A stretch of DNA of 64,000 nt, taken from positions 14,919,237 through 14,983,236 of the forward strand of contig OX388307.1 in the NCBI GenBank assembly GCA_947579605.1. The letters run 5' to 3'. The notes beneath the pieces are model-generated. The model was not told the DNA's origin. It was given only the letters and a program-made list of their open reading frames with translations, and made no database searches. This DNA is from Athripsodes cinereus. Taxonomy: Eukaryota > Arthropoda > Insecta > Trichoptera > Leptoceridae. Shown in pieces: positions 62,826-64,000 of the stretch. How positions within the stretch are numbered: the stretch's first letter is position 1; the number at the start of each line of letters is the position of its first letter. The position numbers and the translations under genes are program-made.

Positions 62826-63584
62826 AAAAAAGAGATTATTGAGAATATATCCATTAATAACGATAGAAAACTGATTGGCTGCTTAAAAAACTGAAATGTG
62901 GACAGTTTTGCGTATATTTCTGTTTAGTGAGTACTAAAGTGAAACATTTTTTAATTAAAAATATGTAAATACTTAGTAAGTACATATTACATAGGTACCT
63001 ACATACATATAGTAGATATGAGACTAATGTATTATACCTAAAGTAATTCACACTGTTTATTCTATGCCTATATTATTGAATGACTTGCATACCACAGCAG
63101 CAATATGTTATTTTGACGAGTTTTCCATCACTTACTAACTGTAGGATATTATTAAGAAATTAAAGAGAGAAAGAGAGACACTTTTGTTTTCGATTAAACA
63201 ACCAGCACGGGACAAATAACGTAATTACGTTAATACGAAACCATCAGTAACATGTAATTTACTACGTTGTGAGAATTTCTAAAACGAGAAATATAATATC
63301 TTGAAAATATATCTACCATCCATTTACCTTAGCAAATGAGAAATTTTACTGCAACGCGAATATAAAGCAAGTTAATAATAATATATTATTATGATTTACT
63401 AGCAACATACATGTTTTAAAATCAAAATGAAAGTGAGATGTTTGTTCTGATTTATTTTCATATTTATTTGTTGGCTGGTTAATAAACAATATATATATAT
63501 ATATTGAATTAAATTTATCTTAGAATAATCTGCTTTCAATCTCTAGTTTGAAATAAGAACGTACCTACATAATTACAATATTAT

Positions 63585-63651
63585 TTTGTCGCGCCAGTGA
63601 AAAACGCAGTGCAACCCATTCAGTGAAACGAGTTTTTAAATTACTTTAAAG
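63585..63651 (+). promoter_or_regulatory. Possible non-coding first exon of a gene beyond the window
   Basis: 'gtcgcgccagtgaaaaacgc' and 'cattcagtgaaacgag' resemble arthropod initiator and 5' UTR sequence, and a donor AAG|GTAAGT-like 'aaagtaagtgaag' follows at about 63650. GC content rises locally. Speculative. Confidence 0.2.
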
Positions 63652-64000
63652 TAAGTGAAGTGATGTTAAAATTATGTTACTTGCATTTGTTCATAGAGCA
63701 TCAACGAAGGCAAAATTACTTCCAGTCAATTATACATTTTTAGTTACAAAAGTCTTTACTTTCTGAAAGGTGAATAGGGAAATATCTATTTTGATACAAT
63801 CATTCAGTCATGTCCAAGTCTTATATATCCAAAATAAATTTAAAAAAAACAAAGGCCTAAGGCCAAAATAAAAAGGAAGACTAAACACTCAACAACACAA
63901 CAAAAAACTATTTCATCTAGATGGTTTATATAGTTTTACTTTACATAGTATATATTTCAAATTGATGTCATCAAACAAATGAAAATAATCTACTGATGTA

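Noticed and set aside
1..64000. CRISPR arrays, operons, rRNA genes
   Set aside because: No regularly spaced repeats of that kind, no bacterial gene layout and no rRNA sequence were seen; the window is eukaryotic.

Overview
This is a window of AT-rich eukaryotic, almost certainly insect, genomic DNA. It has intron-containing genes with GT/AG splice sites, long non-coding stretches with scattered TACC/TAGG and ATT microsatellites, tRNA-derived SINEs and many remnants of metazoan transposons. One gene is recognisable as sanpodo, which is known only from insects. The base composition and the dense 'aataatatt' / 'taggtacctac' texture resemble hemipteran (sternorrhynchan-like) or lepidopteran DNA; I cannot place it further without a search.

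Three protein-coding genes can be supported. (1) 22093-24512 (+): a four-exon sanpodo-like gene, 636 aa, with an N-terminal NPAF motif, a long disordered cytoplasmic region and four membrane segments. (2) 28582-31479 (+): a six-exon gene for a 209 aa secreted protein with a six-cysteine N-terminal module and a CUB-like domain. (3) 42416-32648 (-): 17 coding exons of a large single-pass membrane protein, at least 1285 aa, with a mucin-like ectodomain, a SEA-like region, EGF-like repeats, one transmembrane helix and a roughly 250-residue cytoplasmic tail. Its signal-peptide exon was not found. Genes 2 and 3 converge, with about 1.2 kb between their stop codons.

The rest is intergenic or intronic DNA rich in mobile elements. 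The left 20 kb holds SINEs, hairpin MITEs, two hAT-type MITEs with 8-bp target duplications (9116-9392 and 15728-16169), a PIF-like MITE inside a non-LTR retrotransposon ORF (14686-14886) and several 5'-truncated non-LTR fragments. A short LTR retrotransposon with matching 301-bp LTRs lies at 49557-52931 (-). It keeps gag, protease and integrase ends but lacks reverse transcriptase, RNase H and the integrase core. At 55560-58072 a hAT-like element with an 8-bp duplication contains non-LTR fragments, which are interrupted by a second PIF-like MITE and by a TTAA-flanked, internally deleted piggyBac element.

I saw no CRISPR array, operon, rRNA or functional tRNA, and nothing that I would claim as a new biological system. 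The most useful observations are a perfect 152-bp tandem duplication across a splice acceptor of the SEA/EGF gene, the deleted but still open LTR element, and the dated nest of transposons at 55.5-58.1 kb.
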